From NCBI GenBank assembly GCA_038503065.1, contig JBCAMK010000012.1, positions 1,116,001 to 1,180,000 on the forward strand: 64,000 nucleotides of DNA, given 5' to 3'. The position numbers were made by a program, and so were the translations under genes. The notes under the pieces were generated by a model. That model was not told the DNA's origin and made no database searches. It was given only the letters and a program-made list of their open reading frames with translations. Positions within the stretch are counted from its first letter, which is position 1; each line of letters starts with the position of its first letter. The DNA comes from Paragyromitra xinjiangensis (taxonomy: Eukaryota > Ascomycota > Pezizomycetes > Pezizales > Discinaceae). Shown one piece after another: positions 22,263 to 35,214 of the stretch.

Positions 22263-24806
22263 TTAATAATACGTACCCCACGCACGCCCCTGAACAGCGC
22301 TGAGCTCCTCCATGGTCATCACCTTGCCAGTGGTAAAGTATCTACATTGGTACTTTCGTCAGCACAGCAATTGAAGTCACGCGAGCCGAAAAACAAAAAC
22401 AGGTAACCGACCCAGCATGAATCTTCGCGTCAATTTCAACTCTGGAGTCCGCCGGAATTAGCTCTTCCGGGATCGGAATTCTTTCGTGGATGGGAATTCC
22501 CTGGCCAACGATCGCATCGTGCTTCATGCTACACAGAGAAAAACAGTCAAAAACAGTTACCCCAAGCATCCGGGCGGGACGAAAATGCGGGGTAAAACAG
22601 CCCCAACCGAACGGCAAGAGAATAATTACTTAGACATGCTGAGCATTCTGTCGATCTTCGTGATGCCCAGCCAATGAAGGACCTGAAGGAAGAAAAAAAA
22701 GGTCAGTAGCCACATTGCAGGCGGCACAACGATCGTGCGATGAGACAAAAAGAAGAAGAGCTCATGGGTTCATACATCGGGCATCAGGGCTTGGAACCTC
22801 ATATCCTAGCCGAAGATCAATGTCAGTACGCGAATTGCGCCAGCAACAACCTTGTGGCTCCTACCTTCACACCGGCGATATTCTATTAAGACTGTCAGTT
22901 AACATGCCCTAGAAAAAAGAAAGGAAACGCCTAAGAAAGTAGTAGATATTCCGTATTCGAAGCGTACCTCAGTTCTAAACAATTCACTGGTCAGCACAGG
23001 AATGAACCAAAAGAAGAATTTTGATCATCGCCGGAAGGTTATTGGTAACCCACCTCATAAAGTAATCACTGGCTCTATCAATACCACGCTTGCCTACAGT
23101 CCACCCAGTCAACGCGATTGCCGCCATAAAAGTTGAAAATCGATCCAAACGAAAAGTCGTGCCACATACGAGCATTGTAAACAAGGTACTATACCGCACA
23201 ATTGGTCAATACAATCTCGAATTGATGGCAATGGCGACACATACCTTTGTGACTTCACCCAAGGCTCTGCCTTCCTTCCTAAAGTAGACAACAACTCCAC
23301 TTCCACCCTTTTGAGCTTCCTTCACCGCCTCTTCAATCCCAAAAATAAGGTACGGACGACAGGTGCAAATATCAGATCCGAACACATCGGATCCGTTACA
23401 CTCATCGTGGACACGGAGAGCCAGTTTGACATTGGGGTCAGACATCTTCGCCGGGTCACCAAAACAATAGACGGTCAAACCGCCAATCGGAGGGAGAAAC
23501 AGTTTGATGTCTCCACGAGTGATGAGCTCTGGGTATGAGCCGCCGGTGTTCTCAAACAATGAACGACGTAGAGTGCCCTCATCTTTTCACCACCAAGATC
23601 ACAGCGTCAGTTAGCATATGGCGGGTTTTGGGGAAGTCAAATCGTCACATCAAATGAAACGTTGCACGGGAAAGAATAAGCTTTGCCAAACGGACGCATG
23701 CAAAACCTAATTCCAATGCAATTCTGACCCAGTGGGAATTTGAAAAATTGGCATCGAAGATGAGGAGCAGGGAAATAAAACGGGAACATATATCACAAAG
23801 GCAGGCGTGACTCGACATACCAATTCCAAACCTCTCTGCAACACCCGGTAAATACCAGACTGGCTCAACTGCAAACTTGGTGACAGCTAATTCACCAGAC
23901 TCATTTAAGCAGATCTTCCCGTCAACCTTCAAGCGACCCTCCCTCACACTTTGCTCAAGCTCGGGCAATTTCATGTGGGCCTTAGTGATGGCAATGGTAG
24001 GACGAATCTCGACATCTTCCTTGCCAATGTAATCCTTGTACAACCATGGCGCAAGATGCCCAAGGGGATCCATGGCAACGATCTTCTTAGGATCGGACCA
24101 TTGAGGGAATGGCCCGAGGGTAGCTGCGGGCTCAGTATTGGTGAAATCGGGCTTATGGTCAACTTTGAGCTCATTGATAGCGACGGCAAGTGCATGATAG
24201 ATGCTGTACGATCCACCATGAGCGCCAATTGCTGTATAATAGATCGTAGATGTTAGCAGGGAATGATAGACGGCCCAAGAAAATGATATCAAGGAAAAAG
24301 AAAACAGTGCACCCAAAACATAAATCTAGACACAAACATAAAAAGCAAAAGCAAAAGCAAAATATAATGATAATGCACGTGGGGATCTTTCACTGACCGT
24401 TCCTGCGCCTGACAGTTGATCCTGCCCTTGAAACAACAACCGGGCCTCTTTGCGCAGGGTCTTTGTGTCCCCAATTCATAATAATGGGGTCAATGCCACT
24501 TTGCCCTGGATAAGTAGTAAGAATGATCCTAGAGGTAGCAGGTCTCTTTGAAGATGCAGAATCTTCATTTTTGACCTCAGTGCTCGGAGTGGACGGAACC
24601 TCAACTGGCTTAGAGGCCGGGGTGGTTGGGCGAAGAGGGGCATCAACTTTAACGGCGTCTTTAAGTTTCTTTACATCTGCTAGAGCATTCACACGGCCAT
24701 TGATGGCATCAACAGAGGCAGCGAGGGCTTTGTTGTCACTCTGGATTTGGCTCACAGCCGCCAGGATTTGCGCGAGAAGCGCTGAGGTGTCCGTAGTTTC
24801 TGCCAT
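22263..24806 (-). CDS. URC1: GTP cyclohydrolase II-like uracil catabolism protein
   Basis: Eleven exons, 506 residues: 24806-24398, 24231-23821, 23582-23245, 23188-23170, 23093-23054, 22974-22968, 22882-22865, 22805-22776, 22682-22630, 22528-22412, 22341-22263. An N-terminal coiled-coil-like region (about 1-45) precedes AIGAHGGSYSIYHALAVAI. The GCHII fold carries the zinc cysteines in HDECNGSDVFGSDICTC (C335, C346, C348), YFRKEGRALGEVTK, then GVKDMRFQALMPDVLHWLG and KHDAIVGQGIPIHERI. This is the Urc1/Urg1 family, needed for uracil use as nitrogen source by the URC pathway; in yeast and fission yeast it is co-regulated with a UPRT. The micro-exons of 7, 18, 19, 30 and 40 bases are all required to keep the conserved RTE-NIAGVKDMRF block in frame. 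It is divergent from ELF1. Confidence 0.95.
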
Positions 24807-24903
24807 ATTGATAACTAATCCAATGAGGGGAATAGAAGTTGACGGTCACGAGAATAAACAGAAGATTGAGATAGAAATTCAAACAAAGATGTAGATGAGG
24901 AGA

Positions 24904-25101
24904 TTAAAGGAATTGAGAGGATGGAAGGGAGGGAGATGAAGCAGTAGTCAGAAGGAGGGGTGAATAACAAAGCCGAGCGGGTACTTCAGGCACGGTCACG
25001 GGAGCTGTTGTGTTGTCTGACCGAACTGCCACAACTCCAGTAAAGTAATTCCCACTACGCAGGAGCTGCAGACCGCGAGAGCTCTGTCTAGCTAGACGCA
25101 T
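24904..25101 (-). other. 65-codon ORF in the URC1 leader
   Basis: An ATG ORF on the URC1 strand ends 98 bases before the URC1 start. Its N-terminus (MRLARQSSRGLQLLRS) is basic and amphipathic, like a mitochondrial presequence. It may be an upstream ORF, an alternative first exon, or chance; no family recognised. Confidence 0.2.
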
Positions 25102-25549
25102 GTTGCTGTTCCGAAATAGACGTCAAAAGCTCTGCAGCATCCTCCTATCGCAGGTGTCCCTTATCGCTTGGCCCCGCCATCCCTGGAGCTTTGTTTGCTG
25201 CCTCTTCGAGCATAGCCAAGCGAGTCACGTTGGAGCGTGCCAATGATAGTTCTGGTCCCTGGTCCGTTGAAGGGACCACAGACAGACCGTGGCGTTGGTA
25301 ACTGCCTCTTCTATTTAGCGACGGAGGCTAACAGCTGGATCTGTGGCTCGCTCCCTACGCTTCGAGGAGCTTTTTTTCAGCCTCATCACGTCACGCCTAA
25401 CTGTGGCTCGCGCACCGCCCCTGAAGTGAGCATGTGTCCATCGCGTTTTTATTCGCGTTGGCCTGCGACGTCCTCAGGAATAAAGAAAGCACTAACTCCG
25501 CCTTCAACGTCAACTTTCAACAACCACCCTTGCGAATACTTAGCAAACT

Positions 25550-26298
25550 ATGGTAACACATCTCCGATAGCTTAAACTCCGAACAATATCATACTCTACG
25601 TTATAGGAAATGCATCGCTAACATATCGAGTAGGGCAAACGCAAGAAGGCTGCCAAAAAGCCGACAGGCCCCAAGAAGGTCAGTGACTACCCTCCCCACC
25701 TTTCCGTGCCCCCAGCTGCCTATTCTTTATTCATATCTCGGCAGTTAGCTTGCAGAAGGCTACATTCCAAAGCATGGCCAAAACGGAACAAAAAACGTGG
25801 AAATGGGAAACAAGGCTGATAAACTACAATAGGGCGAGCCTCTAGCAACATCTTTTTCCTGTCTATTTTGCAATCACGAGAAGTCTGTTACATGCAAGCT
25901 TGATAAAAAGGCTGGTATTGGCAGTCTTTCTTGTAAAGTTTGCGGTCAACAATTTCAGGCGAACATCAACTGTCAGTACTATTTTCGCTCCCCCGGTGGC
26001 CGGCGCCGCCCTTCTCTTTCCTCCGAATATTTTTCGGCTAACTAGCAGATTACCTATAGATCTATCGCATGCTGTGGATGTGTACAGTGAATGGGTAGAT
26101 GCATGTGACGAGGTAGCAAATCCTAAAGAGAAAACTACAGGCCGCTCCAGTGGCGCCATCCGCGCCAGTCAACAACTCCGTGGCCGTTATGATGGAGGCG
26201 AAGAAGATGATGATTTAGGTGGTGGATATGGGGCCAACGAAAGATCCCGGCTGGCTGCTCCAGGGCATGAGGATGACGACGATCTTGACGAAGACTAA
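25550..26298 (+). CDS. ELF1: transcription elongation factor 1
   Basis: Four exons (25550-25552, 25634-25678, 25833-25971, 26060-26298) give 141 residues. Exon 1 is only the ATG, followed at once by GTAACA; the next exon continues [15 protein letters not shown], the usual basic Elf1 start. The zinc ribbon CLFC..CKVC with [17 protein letters not shown] and KKAGIGSL is diagnostic, followed by [19 protein letters not shown] and a long acidic tail ending [14 protein letters not shown]. Elf1/ELOF1 travels with RNA polymerase II through chromatin. Intron 3 uses the acceptor TATAG before ATCTATCG, which restores the conserved NYLS junction; an earlier CAG acceptor would not. It lies between URC1 (divergent) and the UPRT gene (convergent). 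Confidence 0.95.
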
Positions 26299-26678
26299 AT
26301 TGCTGGGTTCATCAACAGTTTCACGCATTTTTCAGTTCGGATCGGCGGGGATGGTGGCGTGTTTCGGAAATTAGCTGTTTATAAAGCTTGTTTTTATCTT
26401 TTCTTTTTTTGTACAACAGGTTCTTAGGTTCAAACTATCCATCTTTTGCGTGAAGAAATGGTCTCACTTTTTCCCTGCTTGTATCGGAGAACTGATTACC
26501 CCTTAATGGAGTTAATGATACGAGTATCCTCGTCCGAGTTTCAGATCTTATTTCCATGTTTCAAGATTTTTCGGCCGTCACTGATCCGGAAAACAAAAAG
26601 AACACTAGCTAAAATCTAACCCAGCCTGGGAGAAACGCTGAAGGCTGAAAGTGTGATGTAGTGAATAAAATCCCTTTT
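26299..26678. other. 3' flanks of ELF1 and the UPRT gene
   Basis: Shared 3' space of two convergent genes, with T-rich runs and no ORF or RNA gene seen. Confidence 0.5.
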
Positions 26679-27713
26679 CTAGATGCAGTAAAACCTATCA
26701 CCGAAATCACCCAAACCAGGAACGATATAACTAAAAAAAGAACCCTATCAGAACTCGACCTTTCAAAGCATACCGGGGTGTGGGGAAAACGAACTTCTTT
26801 GCATCTAATCCCTGATCCACGAATGCCGTGACAATTCTCAGTTTTGGGAATCTTTCTGCAAAACCTTGAATCCCCTGCGGACTTGCAATCAAGTTCAAGA
26901 ACAAGATCCTTTCCTCCGGCACTCCCCTAGAGATCAGAACCTCAACCGCCATTGTCGCGGAGCCACCTGTGGCAAACATAGGGTCCAGTAGGAGGCAATA
27001 ACGCTCACTAATATCCTCCGGCAGCTTATCATAAAACAAGCGGGGCTTGCAGGTCTCCTCGTCCCGCTGGATAAGGATCTTCCCAATTCGGACGGAACGG
27101 CAGCAATCGCGGAGACCCTGCTCCATGGCCTCGCCCGCACGCATGATCGACACGCCGCATATCTTGCCTTCGAATTTGACGCCCTGGTAAGTGCGCCCTG
27201 TGGGCGTTGTGACTGGGTGGGAGATGACGGGAAGGTGGTTGAGACCCTCCTCGACAAGGAGCCGGATTATGCGGTTCGAGTAGAAAATAAAATCTCCACG
27301 AACGGTTGACTTGTCACGGATCATGCTGCATGCCGGAACACGATGTTAGGTCCCTTGCTGGAACTGGGACTTGGGCTCCCACATTGTAAATGCTGCCATA
27401 GGGAAGAGGGTAGGCACAGGATATGTAGCCGGGTTTTAATTGATACGTGGGGGGGGTGATAACGGTAGAAGGAGGGGCAATATTCAAAAGAGGCAGAAAC
27501 TCACGTGAGCAACGCAATTAATTGCGGGGTCTGCGGCAGGATGTGCACATTTGAATGGGAGATAGGTGTAGAGACCCTGCAATACAATGAATGAGCTGTA
27601 GAAAAAAAGAGTAGATTTTTTTTCTTTCTTCCTTACGTGGCCTCTGGTTTCTCCTCTTTGTACTGTGGGCCGATGGGGGCAGCCACAGCAGGTTCTTCAG
27701 GTACCTGAGACAT
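26679..27713 (-). CDS. FUR1: uracil phosphoribosyltransferase
   Basis: Four exons (27713-27637, 27576-27505, 27325-26795, 26730-26679) encode 243 residues. Family blocks: NVHILPQTPQLIALLTMIRD, DFIFYSNRIIRLLVEEGLNH, GKICGVSIMRAGEAMEQGLR, the PRPP loop LLLDPMFATGGSATMAVEVL, LNLIASPQGI and the C-terminal uracil-binding YIVPGLGDFGDRF. The enzyme makes UMP from uracil and PRPP (pyrimidine salvage). The last intron is needed: reading through it gives a non-homologous tail instead of the essential VPGLGDFGDR segment. Nearness to URC1 suggests the URC6/urg2 role in uracil catabolism; sequence alone cannot separate that from the general FUR1 role. Confidence 0.96.
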
Positions 27714-30700
27714 AATAGGTCGTTGGTATCGTTTCGTTCGTTATCGCTTTATTTCTCTTTTTCCCTTTAATGCTGGTTTACGTCTTCGAGTTGGATTCGA
27801 AACCTGTCGTAAAGGGAGTCTACGCTGGCCAGAGAAGAGGGGAGAAAAAGAATAAAAGGGCTCTCAGAAACCTCCTCGTGGGATGTCGTGAACTGGACGG
27901 GGAAAAGGAAACCCCTACGAGGCCAGGTGTATCAAGTACCAATACGCTTGGTACTCTGCAGCCGCCCATATATACCCCATCTGCATGTAACACTACATGT
28001 ATTTAAGCGTATCTGTATGTCCTCGTGCCTAGACGAATTCCTCGCCGCCCCCCAATCACGTGAAACGAAGTGGTTAGGGATGGAAAACACCGAATCCGAA
28101 CGGCCTCTTATGATAGGGCGGTGTTCCTTATCGCTGCGGTAAGCCCTGCTTGAAAGCCTCGTCTCCAGGTGAGGCTCGGGGTATCAAGCCACAACAACTC
28201 GCCGTGGAGATACCCGCCCTAGATCAATGCACTCAGAGATAGGGAGGCTCCAGTCAGCTAGGTTTCTGCCACCACGGAGCCGTCCGCGCATTCCGTTCCA
28301 GCCCAGAAACCAGACAAGCGCAGTGTGGAGACCCTGGTGACTCCAAGTCCCTGACCCTCCACCCAAGCAAGCCAAACATCTAACCATCTCAAAAAACGAA
28401 AACATCTTCAAAATCTCCAGGCCGAGCGGATCTCCCATCCCCCAAAATAAAGCAATTAATACTCCCAAGATTTACCTACATGGCATCGAGCACAGACCCA
28501 AACCTTTCCCTAGAACCCAGACTCAATCGACGCGAGGATTGGCAATATGTACCTCAGATCTGGTCTAGACACTCTATCGGACTGGATGGAATCTCGATCG
28601 AAGAAACCCAGCGAAAAGCCTGACCAGCCCCCTGGCTGTCAAGGTTGACGCCACCCCCCGCATTTGTTTGACATTCCTGCCTCGACTCTGGCAGAACGCA
28701 GAACTCAATGCAGAAGGGTGAGCTCGCGTGCTATGTGCATAAAGTGGTAAGGCTTATCCAGTCGAGAACCAGACTGTGGGGGATGATTTCCTGTACAAGC
28801 AACGCACCACAACCGTATCTCAGTCGAGATTGCAATTTGCGGGGACACATCGTAGAACGCCTCTGTACCGTATGTACGCGTGAAGGTTTCGTATTCAGGT
28901 GTCGTACTAGTACCTTGGAAAAAAGTAGGCAGACACTGGTTCTAATCCGAATCTTATGTACCTGTACTTTGTCCACCCCACCCTAACCACATCGGTCCCG
29001 AATATCGATAGAGGCCGAAATCCACGATTTTGGCCACCACCACGTTTGCCGCACCAAAACTAAGTCACTGTAAGTGTATCCCGTACGTACAACCTTCTGT
29101 CAGCGGAAGAACCATCCTAAAACCAATCGCAAGTGGACCGCGGAAAGCGTGCAAAAATATTCCCCCCACTTGCCCCCTGGGAACTGAGATGAACCTGGGA
29201 GGGTAGGATATTCATTTGGTTGCAGGAGTCTGGACCAGTCACAATTAATCACTCGGGCCCAATCGGAGATGCTCGATCACCATCGATTTTCTTCACTCAA
29301 CGATCGTTTTAGCTCGAATTGTTCTGTCACTGGGCTTTGCAAAGCTCGCTTAAACTTTATTTCGCATTCATCAATGTTTTATTCGTACGATCGTATTGTG
29401 CAACCCGGGAGCCGGAGGTGGTGTGTCACAGAAATTGTCGTTATCTGTTAAAACAGCCGAAATTTAAACGAAACAGAAACCACTTTTCGTGATGTCGATG
29501 TTCTTGATTGCGTACTCTATGTAGATGCACCGTTTCCCTACAACCCACAAATACAATTCTTCCCTTCAGGATGATATCAATTCACGCACAGGCCGTATGC
29601 CCTCGGGAGGATCGAAAGTGTAAGAATAGATATGTAGCATCCGGTTCGGAGCATCCCAAAGGTTCGAATTGACACTTTTGGATATTCCGTGCACAGATCA
29701 CTTCGTGCAACAGCCTTCGGCCACACAGGCCTCGATCCAGTTGTGTAAGATCTACTCCCGAAGAGTGGAGGGCGGAGCCTTTTGATCCAATCTTCGGATA
29801 CGTTGGCCAAAGCTGTCAAAAGTGGCATGCCCTAATGCCGGGTGTACCCGAATATATTTTCAGACACATACTTAGGGCAAAAATCTTGAGCTGATCAGCT
29901 GAAGAAGAATTTCGCGCAAACCAGCCTGCACTGTCGATCTTTGGCGTTTCGTTTGCAGAGGAGCTGGCCAAGCCATCAAAACTAAAGTCAAAGTACTCGT
30001 GTTTAAAAGGGGACTAGCGCGCGACGAGGCACTTTTCATGTTTATATTTAGTCAACCAATGTGAATGAGCAATTCTTTTGATGACTGTCTGCGCGGCTAG
30101 GCAAGCGAAAAGTGGATTTGGAAACAATATCCATGGGACCTAGCGTCGCCAGAGCATAACTCACTTTTATTACCAGTCTTGACCTATGCTCTGTTTAAAA
30201 TAATGGTATCCCAAGGTCACAGTGGGTTCTGCCAGTTCCTCTCCTCTTCCTTTCCTCTCTGAGTGGGTTAAAATCTCCGTAACCGTTTCAGGATGCAAAA
30301 GCGGAGAAGCCAATGCCCGCAGGCAATCTCCCAATCAGCGGCCTTGGGTCTGCTACTACGTGTAGTCACCTGTAGGCAGTAAGTCTGATATGTAATTGTG
30401 CCTGCCCAAGCAAGGACACGGTTTAAACACTAAGATAGGACTATTGATAGGTAATCCTAATTCCCTTGACGACCAGAACATCCAACTTGAAGCTTTTGTA
30501 TGGTCAACGACCATCTAAAGTGCTTTTATTGAATTAGCCGTCCTGCAATTCCGCGAGAACTACGAAAAAAAATACCCAATGCGTTCCGACGGAAAACGCA
30601 CTGAATGCAAAGGCGGATCGATTTTCAACTGCAAAACCCATATCAAAACCTGAGGAGCAAGCCTTGGGAGATTTTTCCCACATTGCCTTGGCTTTCCCCG

Positions 30701-31732
30701 GGATGAGCGTGTATTAGACGAATAAGTATAGAGTAATCAAATCTCTGATCCTTGGAACAAATTTCTAAATCTTGGAACTAACATTTTATGGTACTACAGG
30801 TGATTACAGCGCGTTGTTGGACGCCTTGAAGTTTTCGGGTGAGAGACGGCAGCAGAAGCCGACTGATTTTGGGATTTACGGCTCCCCGCATGACCCGCAC
30901 CCCGACCCCGGTTTCCGACATTACCGGCGGAAAAATTACCTGCTGGATGGTACGCATAGATGCGCTGTCTCGTGGAGGCGGATCTTTCTCCGCTGGCGAA
31001 CGTTGAACACGGCTCCGGTACCCGTCTTAAACGCCATCCCGAGTCTGCCCGCAATATCAGCCTCTCAGAGAATGTGAGAGTGAGTTCCGGTTCAATCACT
31101 CAATTTTTTGGTAACGTGAGGTAAGAAATACCCCTCGAACCAGAGCGGCACGGGGACGGGCAGGCGGGAATGAAATGCTTACTGATCGGTGGCTGGAGGC
31201 GGGGGCAAGGTTTTGATATCCCGGATATCACAACAGTTGAGACGCATCTGATGAATCTATTAGGTGTTTAATTACTGACATGACCCGCTTAAAATTAGGT
31301 AAAAATGTTTGGGCTAGCGGATATGATAAGGAATGTGGGGAGGGAGTAGATATTCCAAGTTTTTTTTCAAGGGGCGGGGTGGAAAGGTCTGGACACGAGT
31401 GTATTCGCTGCGCGTAGGCGTAAGGACATGTAGTTGTATGTCTCTCATTAATTATGATTGGCATGTAGGAAATGATAACTCCGAGGGATTTCAGAGGATC
31501 TACGACCCTGCATTATGGGGGATCAACGAGTGATACCATGTGACTCTCGCTAATCTGCCCCGCGTTGCGATTGACATCCCACTTTCCTATCCCGGATAGC
31601 ACGGGAGATTAAAGTTTTTTGTGTTTCTCAACAGCATCTCCAGCTGGAGAACTTTTCCGCTTCTCGCCGACCCAAAATATCATTAACCGGGAGAGGGAAA
31701 TAGGGCTTCTACGCGGCCATAATAATCAAATA
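27714..31732. other. gene-poor region, about 4 kb
   Basis: No gene I can defend. A 46-codon ATG ORF at 28480 (MASSTDPNLSLEPRLNRRED) is too short to judge. One TACATGTA palindrome lies at 27994. A 101-codon pair of opposite-strand ORFs near 30780-31099 lacks domains. The rightmost part should hold the RIT1 promoter. Confidence 0.4.
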
Positions 31733-33462
31733 ATGGAAATGCAACGGCAGGATGACCAAGATGTCGAGTTTGAGTTCAAATTTGCGCAACACAGCATTGA
31801 TGACGATGACGACAACGCTAGCTATAGCTTCAACCCTTCCTTTGGGTCACTCACCAACTCGATCCGCAAATCTTCACGCAGTTTACGAAATAGATTACGC
31901 TCTATCAAGATAGACTCTGAGTTTGTTGAGGACGTTGTACAGGCGTATCGGTTACCTGTGGTGACAAATGCGCGGGCTGGAGATTGGTATGTCGATCCGA
32001 AGAGAAGGGATGGGAGCGTCTATTTCAAGAGCACAGATGGCCACACTGGACAGTGGAAGTTCTCGTCAAGGAGACTTAACCTGGGATTACTGGAAATTGT
32101 TGAGAAGGGCCATGGGTGAGAGTCTATTCAGGTATCGGGGGTGTCTGTGGCCCCAAACACTGAGTCTAGTATTGTGCCTAGGGCAATCATCGTGGACTCA
32201 ACTAGGAGGGGCAAAAGGTTCTTACAAAACTACCATGATTTATGGATGCAGGCGATCGCTAAAAAATATGTGAAAACAAAGATTCCCTGATTCGCTAGCG
32301 AAGACAGTACCTATTTGGATAGCGGTATTAAATAAAGTCTGTTTTCCGGAAGAGGACTGCATTTTCTACACAAATACACTTTCAGTCTCTCCCAGCGAAG
32401 CTTCACAGATCGAACAGCGGCTAGATGGGTTTGTCGAGCAATTTCTCGTATGTAGTTTTGTTAGTTTGGGATTTATTCTTGTATTTCTACCTAATGATCT
32501 CTGTATGTCCCATTTTATAGTCATTAGGGTTGGACATAAATCCCATAAAACGACTCCTCCGAAAACCGCTCCGGCCCATCTGGATAACCCCAAATTCCCC
32601 ACTTCCTATGTCTCCTCCAGGATTCACGGATTTCTTACCTCTCGTACTTGTCACCGCGTCCAGAATGGTCAAGGATGAGGGTATCGAAGGGGAATATATA
32701 CAGGGCGCTGGCGATGACCACGAGGGTTGGGCAACTGTGAGTACATATATTAGCTGCTTATCATTTCGAGATGATTGACGATGCAATTTATAAGGGGTCG
32801 GGTCTTACACCAGCTGTATTTTGGGAAAACCCTCAAGTTTTGCTAGAAGCCGATGAGGACAAGCTATCAGATATCATTCGGTCTTTAGCACAACCTTCAG
32901 AAGTTAGTTATGGTCCTAACGATATCACGTTGATCAAACCAACAGCTGCGGTTTATGTTGGGAGTCTAGTATCCGCAGGGGTGTATGGGAACGATTATGA
33001 GGTTATCGTGAACTGCTCTACCAAGCCTCTTGAGGTTAAAAGTAAGGCATGCCAAGTCATTGAATTTCCCGTTCCTGATGGGAAAAAGGGTGCAAAAGCC
33101 TTGAGGACCGAGCTTAGGGGAATAATTGATCTATTGGGGAATAAAGTGGGGAGGAGAGTTCTTTTTACATGTCCCTCTGGCGACGAGATAGCCCCAGTCG
33201 TGGCATTGGTTATTTTGTGTCTTTATTATGATGATGAAGGTAAGGGGGATCACCCACACGTGACCTTCGTGTTTTTAGGTAGGAAGTTGCTAATCTTAGC
33301 TACTTAAAAGGTCAGTTTCGAGAGTTGGGGAATTGGGCTGCGATTGACAAACCATATATAAGGAGGAGACTAGCTTGGATATCTTCTTCTAGGCCTGGGG
33401 CGAATCCCTCAAGATCTGCTCTTAATGCTGTGAATTCATTTTTAATGGAAAGACCAGTCTAA
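31733..33462 (+). CDS. RIT1: initiator tRNA 2'-O-ribosyl phosphate transferase
   Basis: Six exons (31733-32115, 32182-32217, 32282-32447, 32521-32736, 32795-33239, 33311-33462) give 465 residues. Diagnostic blocks: AGDWYVDPKRRDGSVYFKST followed by DGHTGQWKFSSRRLNL, VDSTRRGKR, PDSLAKTVPIWIAVLNK, NTLSVSPSEASQIEQRLDGF, RLLRKPLRPIWITPNSPLP, LTPAVFWEN and the C-terminal ANPSRSALNAVNSFLM. Rit1 adds ribosyl phosphate to A64 of initiator tRNA, which bars it from elongation. Intron 2 uses donor GTTCTT and has to be removed, since reading on hits stops. The start is the first in-frame ATG; the frame stays open further upstream, so a longer N-terminus by an extra exon is possible. It is convergent with AOS1, 168 bases apart. 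Confidence 0.95.
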
Positions 33463-33630
33463 ATCTACAGAAGTCGCGTGGCGCCTATCATTGATTTTGC
33501 AGCGTCCTTTAACCCAGAGGGTTTGCGCAGTCGCTGCTTGGAAGAAAAGATAGAAGTAATGTTTTTGTTTAAGATATCTCATACTGCCTAGCCCCGCTTT
33601 ACGGGGAGTATAATACAAAAAAATAAGTTG

Positions 33631-35214
33631 TCACTCGTTTTCCTGTGGGTGCAACGCCAATATCGGACCGTTACTGGTAACTCCGTCAAATACTAAAAAG
33701 TTTTGTAAGGGTTGTTCTCGTTTCCCAAGAACATTAATGACATCCTGCGCTAAGATGCCACCAAGAATTGCAGCGACAGGTGCCAGTTCGGAGGTGGCAT
33801 TTTCTACGAATGGGCTATATCATTGTGTCAGCTTGGTGACCAATACGATCCCTAATGCCTCTAGGAATATTACCTGATGAAAGATGATTGGACAAGCTCC
33901 TCCGGTAGGCCAAGCTGACGATTGGACTCAGTCATAAACTTGGTGAATTCGGCATAGTCTTCTTTTTTGCATTCTGGGAGACGTCTATGTTGTTGCTGAA
34001 ATGTCCATAGTGCTACGCCATACTATTAGCAAGTACAATAGCCATTTTGTTCTGTCCATAGGTGTAAAATCAAGAAACTAACCTTTCACGGCTGGTAAAA
34101 CCGGCGGAACGGTCTTTCGTCTTCTTATCCGCCAAGTCTTGTCGATTTCACTCTTGAGTACCTCAGAGAGAGGTGAATATATCTCTTGTTTGGTCACAAA
34201 CTCGATGGTCTTCTCTCCTTCCTTTTTCTCACTGACGGTTGTAATGGTGCGTGTGCTGGTCTCTTTCTTCAACTGTGTTTTCATATTTGACTTTTCGCGT
34301 TCGCTAAGAGGTCATAATGTTGGCGGATACGCTCAATTACTAGAAAAGCAAGTGGGGAAAAGGGTAGTAGTTACATGACGAAGGTGTGCTTTATCAAGTC
34401 AGCGAAGATATAGCCATAGAGCCCGTATGTTGCTGCGGCGTAGAAGGGACGGCCACAATCTCTTGTGGATGAATTGATAGCAAGCTGCGGAGGTTAGTGA
34501 ATATTCAAAAAAAACTCTAGGGATATGCTATTATACCAAACTATCTAAGTCTAGTTCAGTTGCGATGACAATGTCAAACTTCTTGTAGAAATTGGCATCT
34601 TTAGTCTCAAGCTTGGAAGTGTTGGTATGCACTGGTACACGAGGGTTAAGCCGTTGGATAGCCGGACTAGCGGCTTCTGCTCTCTGAGGACGTATGACTG
34701 TCAGCTAAGGCTTAGTTCGGCCAATTGGCTTTAAAAACATACATTCATCCCAACATGCTCTTCTCCGATGAAGAATTGTCCACCGAGATCATCCTCGGTA
34801 ACAGAATCCGGATCGAGAACTGTTAGGGAGCCAATCCCCGCAAGAACAAGGTTCTTTGCAACTTCGTTGGCGAGAGCTCGCATTGTTATAAGGAGAATGT
34901 GAGCATTGCGCATTCTGCCAAAATCAGCTGCTGTGCCTTGTGACAAGCAAAATCGGAAATTCCTTCGGTAACAAGAAGAAACTCTGGTCTTGGGACCCAC
35001 CGAGCCTGAGCTTCCATACCCCATAGGCGAATTTGACGATCGTAGAGAGCTACCTCATCTACAAATTGAAGTTCAGCTGTGTTGCTCAATATGAGAGGCG
35101 GAATATCCTACCAGCAGAGATTGTTTGAGCTTCTGCAATAGCTGAAACAGCTGCCGAAGCTGGATCGTTCACATCTAGAATGGGGACGTCCTCTTGTGGA
35201 TGTGTAGAGGCCAT
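33631..35214 (-). CDS. AOS1: SUMO-activating enzyme subunit 1
   Basis: Eight exons (35214-35112, 35058-35001, 34914-34743, 34683-34537, 34484-34375, 34303-34083, 34012-33874, 33814-33631) encode 377 residues. Blocks: DEVALYDRQIRLWGMEAQAR, EVAKNLVLAGIGSLTVLDPD, DLGGQFFIGEEHVGMNRAEA, INSSTRDCGRPFYAAATYGL, then TIEFVTKQEIYSPL and ELAPVAAILGGILAQDVINV. Aos1 forms with Uba2 the E1 that adenylates SUMO. The nucleotide-binding loop reads LLITMRALANE rather than a glycine-rich GxGxxG, consistent with Aos1 being the non-catalytic half. Exon 6 uses the TTAG acceptor giving FVIEREKSNMKT; earlier acceptors break the frame. An in-frame ATG further upstream (35331) exists, but the chosen start fits the family length. 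Confidence 0.95.
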
